Positions 4,572-6,100 of a stretch of DNA of 6,100 bases are shown piece after piece. The translations under genes were made by a program, and so were the position numbers. The stretch is from Campylobacterota bacterium (lineage in GTDB: Bacteria > Campylobacterota > Campylobacteria > Campylobacterales > Sulfurovaceae): contig JAUVCL010000116.1 of the NCBI GenBank assembly GCA_030595845.1, positions 1 to 6,100 on the forward strand, written 5' to 3'. Each line of letters starts with the position of its first letter. Position 1 is the first letter of the stretch. Below the pieces are notes generated by a model that saw nothing but the letters and a program-made list of their open reading frames with translations, searched no databases and was not told the DNA's origin.

Positions 4572-5675
4572 TTAGCTATCTTCACCATTCATCAGTTTTT
4601 TCATAAGTTCTTTCACCGTAATGATCTCCTGAAGACGATACCCATTTGCACCCGTAAAAAAGAGTCCACTCTCTGCAATACCATCATAAGCATCACTCAG
4701 TCTATCGGCGATACAGTAGCCAACAATTTTAGCCTCTTCCCCACGATTACATGGTGCAACACAGTTAGAAATACAAGCAACTTTAGGTGCTGTTCCCTTT
4801 TCAATGTCTTCATGTAACTGAGTCTTTACACCACGTGCAGGATACCCTACAGGTGATTTAAAGAGTTTAATATCATCTGCTTCAGCCTCAATGATAATAT
4901 CTTTCATCACTTGAGATGCATCACACTCTACTGTACCGATGAAACGTGTTCCCATTTGTACAGCATCCGCGCCGATCTCCATCATTTTGATAATATCATC
5001 ATGATCCCAGACACCACCCGCAGCAATGATAGGCATTGAACCCCAGTTCTTTGCTTCTTCTACTACTGGTCCTAGTATATTTTCAAGTTGGTTCTCTTCT
5101 AAAAAACATTCATCATATTTAAACCCTTGGTGTCCACCGGACAAAGGTCCTTCCACAATAACTGCATCAGGTAAACGGTCATGCGTTTTTTTCCAACGTT
5201 TACACAAAATACGCAGTGCTTTAGCTGTAGAAACGATGGGAATAAGGGCAACATCAGGATAATTCTTTGTCGCTTCAGGCATAGTCAAAGGAAGTCCTGC
5301 CCCTGTAATAATCATGTTTGCTCCAGCTTTACAAGCATCTTCAACCACTCGGTTATATTCACTTTGTGCATAGAGGACATTGGCCGCAAGAGGTGCATCA
5401 CCACAGATCAATCTAGCATTGTCAAATATCTTTTTAAGGGCAGGATATGAATAGAAATTAATCGCATCAAGCGGTCTTTCTTCTTTCCCTACCGTTTTTT
5501 CAACATACGCTCTTTTTTTATAAACACCGGTCCCTACAGCAGATATCACACCAAGTCCACCCTCTTTGGAAACATTTCCTGCTAGCTGATCCCAAGATAT
5601 ACCTACACCCATTCCACCTTGCACAATAGGTTTGTCAATGGTGTATTTTCCAATTTTTAAAGATTTAAATGCCAC
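4572..5675 (-). CDS. Nitronate monooxygenase / 2-nitropropane dioxygenase-like FMN protein
   Basis: This 367-residue cytoplasmic TIM-barrel flavoprotein of the NMO family (related to FabK enoyl-ACP reductases) oxidises alkyl nitronates in characterised members; its physiological substrate here is unknown. Family landmarks are the N-terminal VQGGMGVGIS FMN loop (18-27), the ITGAG strand (123-127), SGGHQG with the candidate catalytic histidine H182, AAGGVW (218-223) and QMGTRF (240-245). Near the C-terminus are C301, C305, C309 and, after 11 residues, C321, an odd cysteine cluster. The start codon is GTG at 5675-5673 (GTGGCATTT), preceded by AAAGGTGA. It shares one base with the tyrS TAG stop (TAGTG), and the next internal methionine (M22) falls inside the FMN loop, so GTG is the only sensible start. 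Second gene of the minus-strand operon. A FabK-like role is possible, but nothing in the context supports fatty-acid synthesis. Confidence 0.87.
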   Translation of the reverse strand: MAFKSLKIGKYTIDKPIVQGGMGVGISWDQLAGNVSKEGGLGVISAVGTGVYKKRAYVEKTVGKEERPLDAINFYSYPALKKIFDNARLICGDAPLAANVLYAQSEYNRVVEDACKAGANMIITGAGLPLTMPEATKNYPDVALIPIVSTAKALRILCKRWKKTHDRLPDAVIVEGPLSGGHQGFKYDECFLEENQLENILGPVVEEAKNWGSMPIIAAGGVWDHDDIIKMMEIGADAVQMGTRFIGTVECDASQVMKDIIIEAEADDIKLFKSPVGYPARGVKTQLHEDIEKGTAPKVACISNCVAPCNRGEEAKIVGYCIADRLSDAYDGIAESGLFFTGANGYRLQEIITVKELMKKLMNGEDS

Positions 5676-6100
5676 TACTTCACCTTTACTTTTGCAAATT
5701 TTCGTTTTCCTACTTGGAGAATATACTCTCCAGAAGTAAGATTTAATTTCTCATCAGAAATCTTCTGCTGATCAATGCTTACTGCATTTTGTTTAATATC
5801 TCTTCTCGCTTGAGAGGTAGAAGGTTCTATCCCGGCATCAACAAGTGCCTTACATATCCAGATACCTACTTCTACTTCTACTTCATTCATATCTGTCGGA
5901 AGCTGGTTTGATTTAAAAACATTATCAAACTCTTCTTTAGCTAGTGTAGCCAACTCTTCATTATAAAACCTTGTAACCAGTTCAAGAGCGAGGTTTTCCT
6001 TAGCTAATTTAGGGTGAAGTGTGCCCTTTTCTACGTCTTCTTTCGTTGTAGCTATCTCTGCAAGTGATTTTTCACTCAAGAGTTCATAATAACGCCACAT
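5675..6100 (-). CDS. tyrS: Tyrosyl-tRNA synthetase, C-terminal part (truncated by window edge)
   Basis: TyrRS attaches tyrosine to tRNA-Tyr using ATP, releasing pyrophosphate. Only the last 141 residues are in the window; the Rossmann catalytic domain with HIGH and KMSKS (about 260 residues) lies beyond position 6100, so the ATG at the edge is an internal methionine. Seen: WRYYELLSE immediately at the edge, which follows the KMSKS loop in this enzyme class; a helical segment with LHPKLAKENLALELVTRFY and A...EEFDNVF; then an S4-like tRNA-binding domain from about residue 85 with PSTSQARRDIKQNAVSID and a final GEYILQVGKRKFAKVKVK. This matches the longer TyrZ-type bacterial TyrRS of about 400 residues. 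Its TAG stop overlaps the GTG start of the NMO-like gene. It is probably the first of the four operon genes visible here. Confidence 0.93.
   Translation of the reverse strand: MWRYYELLSEKSLAEIATTKEDVEKGTLHPKLAKENLALELVTRFYNEELATLAKEEFDNVFKSNQLPTDMNEVEVEVGIWICKALVDAGIEPSTSQARRDIKQNAVSIDQQKISDEKLNLTSGEYILQVGKRKFAKVKVK
5866..5883. repeat. Three tandem copies of a hexanucleotide inside tyrS
   Basis: CTACTT is repeated three times exactly (GAAGTA on the coding strand), encoding Glu-Val three times at about residues 74-79 of the visible TyrRS fragment, before the S4 domain. The unit is a multiple of three, so slippage would keep the frame. It is short and may be ordinary coding. Confidence 0.6.

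Noticed and set aside
5026..5450. Two overlapping plus-strand open frames antisense to the NMO-like gene.
   Set aside because: Composition and sequence are those of reverse-complement shadows; the minus-strand protein has clear family motifs throughout this stretch.

Overview
This is an AT-rich window of bacterial chromosome. It reads as Campylobacterota (Epsilonproteobacteria), most likely a Sulfurovum/Sulfurimonas-type organism. The main reason is the gene order tyrS - nitronate monooxygenase-like gene - N-acetylmuramoyl-L-alanine amidase, which I recall from Campylobacter jejuni (around Cj1271c-Cj1269c). Dense packing, few intergenic bases and lysine-rich, A/T-rich coding agree with this. 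The species assignment is inference, not a database result.

Layout from left to right. Positions 2-850 (+) hold the C-terminal two thirds of an MFS exporter cut by the window edge. It overlaps by 14 bases a DTW-domain gene (837-1445, +), probably a tRNA-uridine aminocarboxypropyltransferase. That gene meets head-on a periplasmic YtfJ-family protein (1446-1958, -). The two stop codons abut as TGATCA, inside a hairpin followed by a T run. A 111-bp divergent promoter region (1959-2069) then serves ytfJ to the left and ppa (soluble inorganic pyrophosphatase, 2070-2588, +) to the right. ppa converges on a four-gene minus-strand operon across a 38-bp gap that is filled almost entirely by a perfect 13-bp GC-rich hairpin. 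In transcription order the operon is tyrS (C-terminal part only, 6100-5675), an NMO-like flavoprotein (5675-4572), an AMIN-domain amidase (4568-3408) and a short lipoprotein amidase (3397-2627).

The minus-strand genes are joined by a 1-base overlap, a 3-base gap and a 10-base gap, so co-transcription and translational coupling are very likely. The two amidases are tandem paralogues with every zinc and catalytic residue intact. They differ in targeting: one has a conventional signal peptide, an AMIN domain and a very basic sequence; the other has lost the AMIN domain and has a lipobox. This is the most biologically interesting feature here: a duplicated septal-type cell-wall amidase split into a soluble periplasmic form and a lipid-anchored form.

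I see no CRISPR array, transposase, prophage, toxin-antitoxin pair, tRNA or rRNA, and no clear new multi-gene system. The remaining points of interest are small: the REP-like hairpin, the TGATA-rich divergent promoter, the terminator sitting inside two coding ends, and a cysteine cluster in the NMO-like protein.
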